DNA of 21,206 nucleotides. It comes from Fidelibacterota bacterium (GTDB taxonomy: Bacteria > Marinisomatota > Marinisomatia > Marinisomatales > TCS55). This document shows, piece after piece, positions 7,305 to 14,303 of this stretch (position 1 is the stretch's first letter; each line of letters opens with the position of its first letter). The notes beneath the pieces are model-generated. The model ran no database searches and was not told the DNA's origin. It was given only the letters and a program-made list of their open reading frames with translations. The stretch is taken from NCBI GenBank assembly GCA_004124535.1, contig SCKQ01000042.1:1-21206 (forward strand), read 5' to 3'. A program made the position numbers and the translations under genes.

Positions 7305-8048
7305 ATGCTAGAAAAAAGATTCATTTTATTTATTACCGTGTCCTCTTTCCTGTTCAGTCAGGAAAAGGATGATTTGCTGGTTCAAGGCAAACAAATTTAT
7401 ACGGAAAGTTGTGCTGTATGTCATGGCTTATCGGGAAAGGGCGATGGTGTCGTGGCCGGAAACCTGGAAGTCAAGCCACGCAACTTTACCGATGGTAAGT
7501 TCAAGGTTCGTTCAACAAAATCCGGACAGGTACCCCTGGATGAAGATCTATACCGCATATTAGGCCGCGGCATGGGCCATGACAACGCCATGCCCACCTG
7601 GTCCCATCTACCACCAAACAGTAAACATGCTGTCATCGCGTATTTAAAAACCTTTGCACCCAAAAAATTTGCCCGGCAGGACAGGGCAATAGTGGTTCCT
7701 GTTCCACCTCGAAAAGCAAGTACAAGAGAAAGTATTACTGCCGGCAAACAATGGTATATCGATATTGAATGCTCGAAATGCCATGGTTTGAGTGGGCACG
7801 CTGACGGACCCAGTACAAAAACGTTGAAGGACACCTGGGGCAATAAAATTGTTCCGCCGGACCTGTCCAAGCCCTGGCTGTATATCGGCGGAACGGAAGC
7901 AGAAGATATCTACCGCACCTTAGCAACGGGTTTAACCGGCAGCGCCATGCCGTCTTTGGAAGGAACTTTAAATGAAGATCAAACCTGGGATCTGGTAAAT
8001 TTTTTAATGCATGAATTTATCGATCCTGGAAACAAAGCACCGCGTTAA
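7305..8048 (+). CDS. periplasmic dihaem cytochrome c
   Basis: I chose ATG 7305 because it gives a clean signal peptide (MLEKRFILFITVSSFLFSQ) and has an AAGG just upstream; a TTG at 7290 overlaps the barrel stop. The 247-residue product has two class-I-like c haem domains: C36-AV-C39-H40 with a likely axial Met in NAMPTW (about 96), and C156-SK-C159-H160 with a likely axial Met in SAMPSLEG (about 215). Both have the CHGxxGxxDG pattern typical of small soluble cytochromes. The protein is expected in the periplasm. Its place between the surface cytochrome-porin and the oxidase genes suggests it carries electrons between them. Confidence 0.9.
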   Translation: MLEKRFILFITVSSFLFSQEKDDLLVQGKQIYTESCAVCHGLSGKGDGVVAGNLEVKPRNFTDGKFKVRSTKSGQVPLDEDLYRILGRGMGHDNAMPTWSHLPPNSKHAVIAYLKTFAPKKFARQDRAIVVPVPPRKASTRESITAGKQWYIDIECSKCHGLSGHADGPSTKTLKDTWGNKIVPPDLSKPWLYIGGTEAEDIYRTLATGLTGSAMPSLEGTLNEDQTWDLVNFLMHEFIDPGNKAPR

Positions 8049-8066
8049 CTAAAAGGAGTAAGTAAT

Positions 8067-8546
8067 ATGAAGCTAATGTCAAAACTAACAGCGCTCGTAA
8101 TCATAACCAGTTTCATATTTGTAGCATGTGAAGATGAAAAAGAGGAAGAGGTTGTATCGGCATCAATCCATGCAAAAGTAATGTTCATGAATTACGTTGC
8201 CGGCAGTGAAGCGACGATGATTATGACGTATCTCTGGGAAGGCAGTGATTGGAGTACTGCGCAGGCAGGCGGAACCGTAGCCAGCGCTATGTTCTCAGTA
8301 TCTGTATCAGATACGCTAAATACCATGTCAGAAGCAGAGTTCGAAGGTTTACCAGCCGGTACATACTACATGGGTGTTTTTGAAACGAGTGGAATGATGT
8401 ATAATGCTGACGATCCTGCTCTGAAAGCCGCTGGCTATTATAACACAACGGAAGAAGACTACAACCATATGATGACACCCACTGGGATCGAAGTATCTGA
8501 GTCCATGGATTATGACCTGGAAACGATGATGCTGATGAGTATGTAA
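8067..8546 (+). CDS. methionine-rich lipoprotein of unknown function
   Basis: A strong ribosome site (AAGGAG, about 9 bases upstream) precedes ATG 8067. The 159-residue product starts with a lipoprotein signal ending FIFVA-C21, followed by EDEKEEE, which would favour outer-membrane or periplasmic tethering. The mature part is unusually rich in methionine (18 Met in all, including MFM, MIM, GMM, HMM and the terminal MMLMSM) and in Tyr and acidic residues. Residues about 95-110 (FEGLPAGTYYMGVF) resemble a small beta-sandwich turn. I know no named family. Its place inside a cytochrome/cupredoxin/oxidase operon suggests copper handling or a structural role in electron transfer; this is inference. 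Confidence 0.8.
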   Translation: MKLMSKLTALVIITSFIFVACEDEKEEEVVSASIHAKVMFMNYVAGSEATMIMTYLWEGSDWSTAQAGGTVASAMFSVSVSDTLNTMSEAEFEGLPAGTYYMGVFETSGMMYNADDPALKAAGYYNTTEEDYNHMMTPTGIEVSESMDYDLETMMLMSM

Positions 8547-8582
8547 TTGATTGATTAAACTAACTCACCCCAAAAAAATACC

Positions 8583-8628
8583 TTTTAGTCAAAACTTGAT
8601 TAGAAGGAAAATTGTACACAGACTAAAA
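8583..8628 (+). repeat. inverted repeat in the leader of the cupredoxin gene
   Basis: TTTTAGTC (8583-8590) and GACTAAAA (8621-8628) are perfect 8-base inverted arms 30 bases apart. They lie between the lipoprotein stop and the AAGGA ribosome site of the cupredoxin-like gene. It may be a processing or attenuation stem, or an operator. Confidence 0.4.
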
Positions 8629-8642
8629 GTAAAAGGAAAATT

Positions 8643-9359
8643 ATGATTAATCGAAGAGCAATGGGGATTTTTGCTGGTGTAATATACATCACTTCGCAAT
8701 TGTTTGCCGGCGGTTCCATCACCGGTACAGTGACCTATGAAGGAAAAATTCCCAAATTGAAAAAGTTTGACATGGCCATTGAGCCTGTGTGCGTGATGAA
8801 ACATGAAAAAGATCCTGTAAAATACACCGGGCGGTCAGAAGCTCTGGTCCTGGGTGATGGGAATACCATGGCGAATATATTTGTCCAGGTCATCTCTGGA
8901 CTGCCGGAAAAAGAATACCCGGCACCGGAAGAACCGGTGGTATTGGATCAGAATGGGTGTACCTATATGCCTCACGTCCTGGCCCTGATGGTGGGTCAAC
9001 CTTTGAAATTTCTTAATTCCGACAGTGTGCTGCACAATCTGCATACCCTGCCTGAGGAAAATGACGAATTTAATGTGACCATGCCCAAATTTCTGAAAGA
9101 GACACTGCGGACATTTGAATACGCTGAAGGCATGTTCCCTGTCAAGTGTGATGTACATCCCTGGATGGGAGGCTTCGTTGCTGTCCTAGCGCATCCTTTT
9201 TTTGATGTGACAGAAAAGGATGGACAATACCAGCTCAATGATTTACCTCCGGGGACTTACACATTAGAAGCCTGGCACGAGAAATTGGGTACCCGGTCTG
9301 CAGAGGTAACTATCACAGGAGATGAAACTAAAAATATCGATATACTCTTCAAGCGGTAA
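8643..9359 (+). CDS. cupredoxin-like periplasmic protein with carboxypeptidase-regulatory-like tail
   Basis: AAGGA precedes ATG 8643. The signal peptide covers about residues 1-22 (ending QLFAGG). The body starts SITGTVTYEG and has a plastocyanin/cupredoxin-style copper set: His in SVLHNLH (131/134) and C169-D-V-H172-P-W-M175. An additional pair, C50 and C106, could form a disulfide. The end (DGQYQLNDLPPGTYTLEAWH) is the short beta-sandwich turn of carboxypeptidase-regulatory-like domains. This arrangement is familiar from MauL-like/'methylamine utilization' annotated proteins, which often lie near cytochromes, but that name says little about function. A blue-copper electron carrier or copper donor to the oxidase is plausible. 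It lies 10 bases before the oxidase subunit I gene. Confidence 0.85.
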   Translation: MINRRAMGIFAGVIYITSQLFAGGSITGTVTYEGKIPKLKKFDMAIEPVCVMKHEKDPVKYTGRSEALVLGDGNTMANIFVQVISGLPEKEYPAPEEPVVLDQNGCTYMPHVLALMVGQPLKFLNSDSVLHNLHTLPEENDEFNVTMPKFLKETLRTFEYAEGMFPVKCDVHPWMGGFVAVLAHPFFDVTEKDGQYQLNDLPPGTYTLEAWHEKLGTRSAEVTITGDETKNIDILFKR

Positions 9360-9369
9360 TCATTAGGCT

Positions 9370-11229
9370 ATGTCAACCACGGAGCATTCCCGGCAAAGTT
9401 TCTGGCGTCAATACATATTTTCTGTAGACCATAAAGTCATCGGTCTGCAGTATGGCTTAACCTCACTATCCTTTCTGTTGCTGGGTTTTATGCTCATGGT
9501 GCTCATGCGCTGGCAGCTGGCTTACCCCGGTGAAGTCATTCCCTGGCTGACTTTTGTCGTGATCTTTATACTGCTCGGTTTGGGGATACTGTTATTGTCT
9601 GGAAAGAGTCGACCTTACCTGGCGCTCAACAGCCTGATCTTTTTCGGAATCGCTGCTTTGATCTGGTATTTTTCTACGGGAGAAGAGCGCCTGCCGGGTG
9701 GAATCATGCTGCCAGAATTTTACAACCAGCTGGGCGCCATGCACGGGACAATCATGGTGTTTCTGGGTGTTGTGCCGCTGGCTGTGGGTGCCTTCGGTAA
9801 TTACATCCTGCCTCTGCAGATCGGTGCTCCAGACATGGCTTTCCCCCGGTTGAATATGGCCAGCTACTGGGTGTATTTCATTGGCGGCACTCTGATGATT
9901 ATCAGTTTCTTCCTACCCGGAGGAGCAGCCCAATCGGGATGGACATCCTACTCACCGCTGGCGGATATTAATACCGGACAAACCATGTGGCTGGTGGCCA
10001 TGCTCTTTATCATTGTATCTTCTCTATTGGGAGCCATCAATTTTATCGTAACCACAGTTCAGTTGCGGGCAGAAGGGATGACGTGGTTCCGTTTGCCCTT
10101 TTTTGTATGGACGCAGTTTATTACAGCCTTTCTTTTATTGCTGGCCTTTCCCAGCCTGCAAATCGGTGCCATCATGCAGCTATTGGACCGAGTAGTCGGC
10201 TCCAGCTTTTTTATTCCTGCCGGGATTATTCAAGGGGGTAAAGTTTTGGAATACTCCGGTGGCGGTAATCCATTGCTCTGGCAGCACTTGTTCTGGTTTT
10301 TGGCCCACCCTGAAGTCTACGTGCTTATTTTGCCGGCCATCGGGATTATCACTGAAGTGGTAACCAATAATACCCGCAAACCGCTCTGGGGTTATCCAGC
10401 CATGGTGTATTCCCTCTTTTTTGTGGGTTTCATGTCTTTTGTTGTCTATGCCCACCACATGTTCATAACCGGTATGGGCACAGCTGTAGCGTCCTGGTTT
10501 CAAACCACCACCATGATTATTTCCATCCCCTCTATGGTTTTTCTGGCCGTCCTGGTTTTTACCCTTTGGGGCGGATCCATTCGTTTCACCACACCCATGC
10601 TCTTTGCCCTGGCCTGGATACCCATGTTTGGTATTGGTGGTTTAACAGGCCTGCCCTTGGGGCTTGCGCCGCCAGACATTCATTTACATGATACTTATTA
10701 CGTGATTGGGCATTTTCATTATATAGTTGCCCCGGGCAGTATTATCGCATTTTTTGCAGGCCTCTATTACTGGTTTCCGAAAATCTGCGGTAAGAAACTC
10801 AATGATAATCTAGGCAAAGCCCATTTTTGGGGTACCCTGATTGGGATGAACCTGGTGTTTGCGCCCATGCTGGTGCAAGGCATGGCTGGAGTATCGCGGC
10901 GCTTATACGATGGTGGTTTAGAGTATGACCATGCGCAACCTGTTATATTTCTGAATGAATGGATGACCTGGGGTGCTTGGATCATCGGACTATTCCAGAT
11001 TTTCTTCATATTAAACATTGTATTAACATTAAGAAAAAAATCAAGATCGGAAGAGAATCCCTGGGAAGCCACCACTTTAGAATGGGCAGCCACTTCACCT
11101 CCTATAGCCCATGGGAATTTCATCACTGAGCCGACTGTTTATCATGGACCCTATGAATACAATGTATCAGTGAATGGTCATAAAGAGCCCTACGTGCCCC
11201 AGCACAAAAAAATGGAAATAAAGGATTAA
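9370..11229 (+). CDS. ctaD: cytochrome c oxidase subunit I (aa3-type, A-family)
   Basis: The protein has 619 residues with about 12 core membrane helices plus extra N- and C-terminal ones. Haem a ligands are H125 (AMHGTIMVF) and H450; the haem a3 ligand is H448 (GHFHY); CuB ligands are H313, H362 and H363. HPEVY (313-317) supplies the His-Tyr cross-link and the helix VI glutamate E315, and GAPDMAFPR supplies the D-channel aspartate D155, so it is an A1-like enzyme by these marks. It catalyses the four-electron reduction of O2 with proton pumping. One oddity: in the segment MIISIPSMVFLAVLVFTL the usual K-channel lysine (bovine K319, aligned without gaps from IP to GG) is Phe391. Subunits III, IV and II follow at once. 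Confidence 0.97.
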   Translation: MSTTEHSRQSFWRQYIFSVDHKVIGLQYGLTSLSFLLLGFMLMVLMRWQLAYPGEVIPWLTFVVIFILLGLGILLLSGKSRPYLALNSLIFFGIAALIWYFSTGEERLPGGIMLPEFYNQLGAMHGTIMVFLGVVPLAVGAFGNYILPLQIGAPDMAFPRLNMASYWVYFIGGTLMIISFFLPGGAAQSGWTSYSPLADINTGQTMWLVAMLFIIVSSLLGAINFIVTTVQLRAEGMTWFRLPFFVWTQFITAFLLLLAFPSLQIGAIMQLLDRVVGSSFFIPAGIIQGGKVLEYSGGGNPLLWQHLFWFLAHPEVYVLILPAIGIITEVVTNNTRKPLWGYPAMVYSLFFVGFMSFVVYAHHMFITGMGTAVASWFQTTTMIISIPSMVFLAVLVFTLWGGSIRFTTPMLFALAWIPMFGIGGLTGLPLGLAPPDIHLHDTYYVIGHFHYIVAPGSIIAFFAGLYYWFPKICGKKLNDNLGKAHFWGTLIGMNLVFAPMLVQGMAGVSRRLYDGGLEYDHAQPVIFLNEWMTWGAWIIGLFQIFFILNIVLTLRKKSRSEENPWEATTLEWAATSPPIAHGNFITEPTVYHGPYEYNVSVNGHKEPYVPQHKKMEIKD

Positions 11230-11232
11230 TTT

Positions 11233-11826
11233 GTGGACATTCCATTTACAGTTACCGAACGACCTGACACAGGATTGACCAATCCTAAATTCGGTATTTG
11301 GCTTTTCCTCGCATCCGAAGTCATGTTGTTCGGATCTTTGTTTTCCTCATACATCATTTTGCGTACTGGGTCACTTGCCTGGCCGGTGCAATCTCATGAA
11401 TTAAATATCACTATCGGCGCAATCAATACAGCTGTACTAATTGCCTCCAGTGTAACCATGGTCTTGTCCTGGGCTGCATTAAAGGAACAACAGTTCAAGC
11501 GATTTAAACTGTATATGGGGCTGACAATTTTATTGGCTGCTCTTTTCCTCATGCTGAAGATCTGGTTGGAGTACCTGCCGAAAATTCAACATGGTCATGT
11601 TTTATCCACCAATACCTTCTTTGCCATGTACTACCTGATGACAGGATTGCATGGGCTGCATGTCCTGGCCGGAGTTGTGGTGAATGCCTATTTCTGGGGA
11701 CCGGGCAGTAAAATGTGGCAGGCCAACCCTGAACAATTTATCAACAGGATTGAAGTTGCCGGTTTATACTGGCACTTTGTGGACCTGGTGTGGATTTTTC
11801 TGTTTCCTACACTTTACTTGTTATAA
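11233..11826 (+). CDS. ctaE: cytochrome c oxidase subunit III
   Basis: GTG start 3 bases after the subunit I stop. The 197-residue product has five predicted membrane helices, the short form of subunit III. It carries the conserved opening NPKFGIWLFLASEVMLFGSL with the helix glutamate, MTGLHGLHVLAG in the middle, and the closing YWHFVDLVWIFLFPTLYL. Subunit III binds subunit I, helps keep proton uptake through the D channel going and protects the enzyme from inactivation. The sequence is complete with no missing key residue. Confidence 0.95.
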   Translation: MDIPFTVTERPDTGLTNPKFGIWLFLASEVMLFGSLFSSYIILRTGSLAWPVQSHELNITIGAINTAVLIASSVTMVLSWAALKEQQFKRFKLYMGLTILLAALFLMLKIWLEYLPKIQHGHVLSTNTFFAMYYLMTGLHGLHVLAGVVVNAYFWGPGSKMWQANPEQFINRIEVAGLYWHFVDLVWIFLFPTLYLL

Positions 11827-11832
11827 ATCATT

Positions 11833-12147
11833 ATGAATAAAACAGAAAACGCTATAGCATCAAATCACAACACTCGCTATATCTTAATCGGCACTGCGTT
11901 ACTCGTACTTACGTTATTAACTGTATGGGTTTCATTCATAACTATAACAGTTGGCATCAGCGTTTTTGTTGCTTTACTTATTGCTATGTTAAAAGGATCT
12001 TTAGTGGCGAGTTTTTTCATGCATCTTATCACCGAAAAGAAACTCATTCTCATCATTTTACTTGTTACAGTGGCTTTCTTTTTCGCATTGATTTTTCTGC
12101 CTTTCAGCGATACAATCAATAATGTAGGTAATCCCAATGTTTTTTAG
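11833..12147 (+). CDS. ctaF: cytochrome c oxidase subunit IV (prokaryotic type)
   Basis: The 104-residue product has three membrane helices, the usual length and topology of the small bacterial subunit IV. The second and third helices show the family pattern AMLKGSLVASFFMHLITEKK, with the conserved K and MHL before the third helix. It starts 6 bases after the subunit III stop, and its end overlaps the next small gene by 11 bases. Its role is structural or assembly-related within the oxidase. Confidence 0.88.
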   Translation: MNKTENAIASNHNTRYILIGTALLVLTLLTVWVSFITITVGISVFVALLIAMLKGSLVASFFMHLITEKKLILIILLVTVAFFFALIFLPFSDTINNVGNPNVF

Positions 12148-12385
12148 AAAACGGCCCTGGCTGCCAATCCTGGTAATCCTATGTATGCCTTATACAGCTG
12201 ATGCCTGTGCCGTTTGTTATGGAGCAGCCGAATCAAATCTTGTCCACGGTTCAACTATGGGAGCGGTTTTCCTGGTAGGTCTCACTGCTCTGGTGCTATC
12301 CTGCTTTGGCTACCTGATCATTTATTTGCGGAAAAAATCAAATATGTACAGCAAAATCAAAATGAATGGAAAGCATTTTTCCTGA
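12137..12385 (+). CDS. small membrane protein with CAVC motif in the oxidase operon
   Basis: The 82-residue product overlaps subunit IV by 11 bases, indicating coupled translation. It has a signal-like first helix ending TADA, then CAVCYGAAESNLVHG, then one membrane helix (about 38-63) and a basic tail. The CxxC directly after the presumed cleavage point would lie outside the inner membrane. Small proteins with a 'CAVCxG' start occur beside cytochrome oxidase genes. There is no histidine after the second Cys, so it is not a haem c site. A thiol or copper assembly role is possible but not shown. Confidence 0.7.
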   Translation: MFFRKRPWLPILVILCMPYTADACAVCYGAAESNLVHGSTMGAVFLVGLTALVLSCFGYLIIYLRKKSNMYSKIKMNGKHFS

Positions 12386-13175
12386 TGGTATTTACCGCAT
12401 GAATACGTCTGATTATGGTTACTGGCTGCCTAAAGGCGCCTCCACCTTTGCTGCTGAAATAGATGCCACACTATATCTTGTACATATCCTCATGTTAATC
12501 ATGTTTGTTGTATGGGGTATTTTTTTCATCGTGTTTCTTGTGCAGTTCAGGTCTGGTAATGGGGGCCAAGTGGAACATGGGGGCTATCCATGGGCCATCA
12601 TCCCTATTGGCATGATCGCCTTTGTGGCGTTATTTGATGCGTATATGCTTTTTGGCCATGATATACCTTTTTGGAGCCATTTGAAAAATGACTTTCCTGA
12701 AGCAAGCGAATCCACAGTGGTGCGCGTCGTTGCCCAGCAGTTTGTTTGGAATGTACATTATCCCGGTCAGGATGGAACGTTTGGGCGTACCCGTCCGGAA
12801 CTGGTGGATGAAAAGATAAATCCCATCGGTTTGGATTTCGATGATCCCGCTGCCAGTGATGATATAACGACCGTAGGTCAATTACGTATTCCGGTGGAAA
12901 AACCGGTTATAATCCACTTAACCAGTAAGGATGTAATTCACAGTTTTTCTTTACCTGTGATGCGCGTGAAACAGGATGTAATTCCGGGAATGACCATTCC
13001 GGTTTGGTTTGTACCAACCCGCACCGGTGACTGGCAGATCGCCTGTGCCCAATTGTGCGGCAACAGTCACTTCAGAATGAAAGGTATTTTTAAAGTCCAG
13101 AATCAGGAAGATTTTGCTGCTTGGATGCAAACGAAGGAAGCTGAACTACCTCAGGACGATGAAGAGGTCTGGTAA
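12366..13175 (+). CDS. ctaC: cytochrome c oxidase subunit II with CuA site
   Basis: ATG 12366 overlaps the previous gene by 20 bases; ATG 12399 (MNTSDYGYWLP) is an equally good start. Two membrane helices (about 36-60 and 76-97) precede a periplasmic cupredoxin domain. The CuA ligands are complete: H192 (VIHSFSLP), C227, C231, H235 and M238 in CAQLCGNSHFRM, with Gln where many family members have Glu. WNV (128-130) supplies the aromatic entry region for cytochrome c. No haem c domain is fused, so the separate dihaem cytochrome in this operon is a likely electron donor. Placing subunit II last, after I-III-IV, departs from the common II-I-III order. Confidence 0.95.
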   Translation: MESIFPDGIYRMNTSDYGYWLPKGASTFAAEIDATLYLVHILMLIMFVVWGIFFIVFLVQFRSGNGGQVEHGGYPWAIIPIGMIAFVALFDAYMLFGHDIPFWSHLKNDFPEASESTVVRVVAQQFVWNVHYPGQDGTFGRTRPELVDEKINPIGLDFDDPAASDDITTVGQLRIPVEKPVIIHLTSKDVIHSFSLPVMRVKQDVIPGMTIPVWFVPTRTGDWQIACAQLCGNSHFRMKGIFKVQNQEDFAAWMQTKEAELPQDDEEVW

Positions 13176-13251
13176 TACATTCTATGGGCTCTGTTCTAAT
13201 ACCAACTATTTTAAAAGTACATTCTTAAAAAGTATAATGTTGCTGTTTCAA

Positions 13252-13275
13252 AACCCCGTTCTGAAGTATGGGGTT
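13252..13275 (+). terminator. terminator hairpin after the oxidase operon
   Basis: AACCCC (13252-13257) pairs with GGGGTT (13270-13275) around a 12-base loop, followed by an A/T-rich stretch containing TTTTT. It lies about 75 bases after the subunit II stop and uses the same stem bases as the terminator at 2711. The remaining gap to 13426 shows no gene. Confidence 0.6.
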
Positions 13276-13426
13276 ATATAGTAATATTTTTATCTATTCA
13301 GTTTTCCAATGAACATAGCCATTTAACCAAATTCTCTAGCTTAATTAATACCCGGCTGTTTGACCATTTGGTTTAAATTATCATGTTTTTAATGTTTTTA
13401 AAAAATATCCCCTTGCCTGGCAATTA

Positions 13427-13960
13427 TTGTTTTTGGTTGCAATAGCCGTTTGCGGAGAGAAAGAAGATGAACACCTGCCCTTAAACACACGCCCTCCGGA
13501 ATGGATCGTTTCTGACTGGCTTAATTCTAAACCATTAATCCTTCAGGAACTCCAGGGCCAGGTTGTCCTCGTACGCTGGTGGACGGGCCCTACGTGTCCT
13601 TATTGCATTAACTCTTCAACTGCCTTGAATGAATTCCATGAAAACTACAAAGATGATGGCCTGCAAGTGGTGGGGTTCTACCACCACAAATCACGACTAC
13701 CTTTTGATCAAAATACAGTTGAGGAATATGTTCAAAATCTGAAATTCAAATTTCCCATAGCTATAGATCATGACTGGAAAACTCTCACAGCATGGTGGTT
13801 AAAAGACGACCGCAAGAAGTGGACGTCTGTTTCATTTTTACTGGATAGAAAAGGGATTATTCATTATATCCACCCTGGAGGGCAATACGTAAAAGGGGAT
13901 GGTGAATATGAAAAACTGCAGCAGGAAATAGAAAAACTGTTAAAGGAGCAAAAGCAATGA
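13427..13960 (+). CDS. TlpA-like thioredoxin-family protein
   Basis: TTG 13427 gives 177 residues, but the same frame reads back through KYPLAWQLLFLVAIAVC, a better signal or lipoprotein-like start. There is no ATG in that frame; ATG 13383 and 13392 lie one frame away across an A-run, so a homopolymer error or shift is possible. The thioredoxin fold is seen in GQVVLVRWWTGPTCPYC, with redox motif CPYC, and in WTSVSFLLDRKGIIHYIHPGG. There Ser replaces the usual cis-Pro before the strand, as I recall for one redoxin subgroup. It is expected in the periplasm or membrane-attached, as a thiol reductant. Lying after the oxidase genes, it might serve cytochrome or CuA maturation; this is inference. 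Its stop overlaps the next ATG. Confidence 0.8.
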   Translation: MFLVAIAVCGEKEDEHLPLNTRPPEWIVSDWLNSKPLILQELQGQVVLVRWWTGPTCPYCINSSTALNEFHENYKDDGLQVVGFYHHKSRLPFDQNTVEEYVQNLKFKFPIAIDHDWKTLTAWWLKDDRKKWTSVSFLLDRKGIIHYIHPGGQYVKGDGEYEKLQQEIEKLLKEQKQ

Positions 13961-14160
13961 ATTACGGCTTTGAATTAAATGTAGATAAATCATTTGCTGC
14001 TGCCGAGGTGTGGGCCCGGGAACGCCTGGCTGACATCGGCCTGCTTATGTCCTGCAATGTGGTAATCACTGTGGATGACGACGGTAATACAATTGTGAAA
14101 GTACCTGATGCTGAAAAAATACTAGCAGTAACCAATAATGTAGAATTGCAGGCCATTTAA
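13957..14160 (+). pseudogene. DUF302 protein, internally deleted and short
   Basis: ATG overlaps the thioredoxin stop (ATGA), so translation is coupled. The 67-residue product begins MNYGFELNVDKSFAAAEVWA and continues ERLADIGLLMSCNVVITVDD. The second half matches the conserved '(L)xxIGLLxPCNVVV' end of DUF302 domains, and the first half matches the domain's opening strand and helix. The middle of the domain (the 'LGACNPxxAxxAL' region, about 40-50 residues) and the last helix are missing. Family members are about 125 residues. The deletion keeps the reading frame, so a mini-protein may still be made. Function of DUF302 is not established. Confidence 0.55.
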
Positions 14161-14242
14161 AAATAGGATGGATAAGTTCCATATTAATCTTCTCTTATTT
14201 AAGATTTTATCGAAAACAGTATTACGAATTTATGCGCATCAT

Positions 14243-14303
14243 ATAATCGAACCAAAGGTTCTAGGCTTCAGAGAAGCACCAAACTCTGATTCGAAAAGAT
14301 TAT
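14243..14303. terminator. multi-stem structure between convergent genes
   Basis: Two adjacent perfect hairpins, GAACC-AAA-GGTTC (14249-14261) and GCTTC-AGA-GAAGC (14265-14277), sit inside an outer pair ATAATC (14243-14248)/GATTAT (14298-14303). The outer right arm includes the stop codon of the glutamate dehydrogenase gene on the minus strand. It probably ends transcription from one or both sides, though no clear T run is present. Confidence 0.4.

Noticed and set aside
7421..7870. 149-residue minus-strand frame
   Set aside because: It lies opposite the dihaem cytochrome gene, has no recognisable motif and no ribosome site, and the cytochrome frame explains the region.
10180..10503. 107-residue minus-strand frame inside the oxidase region
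   Set aside because: It is a shadow of the well-supported subunit I gene.
14249..14277. tRNA-like gene
   Set aside because: The hairpins are too short and lack anticodon and T-arm geometry and an acceptor stem.
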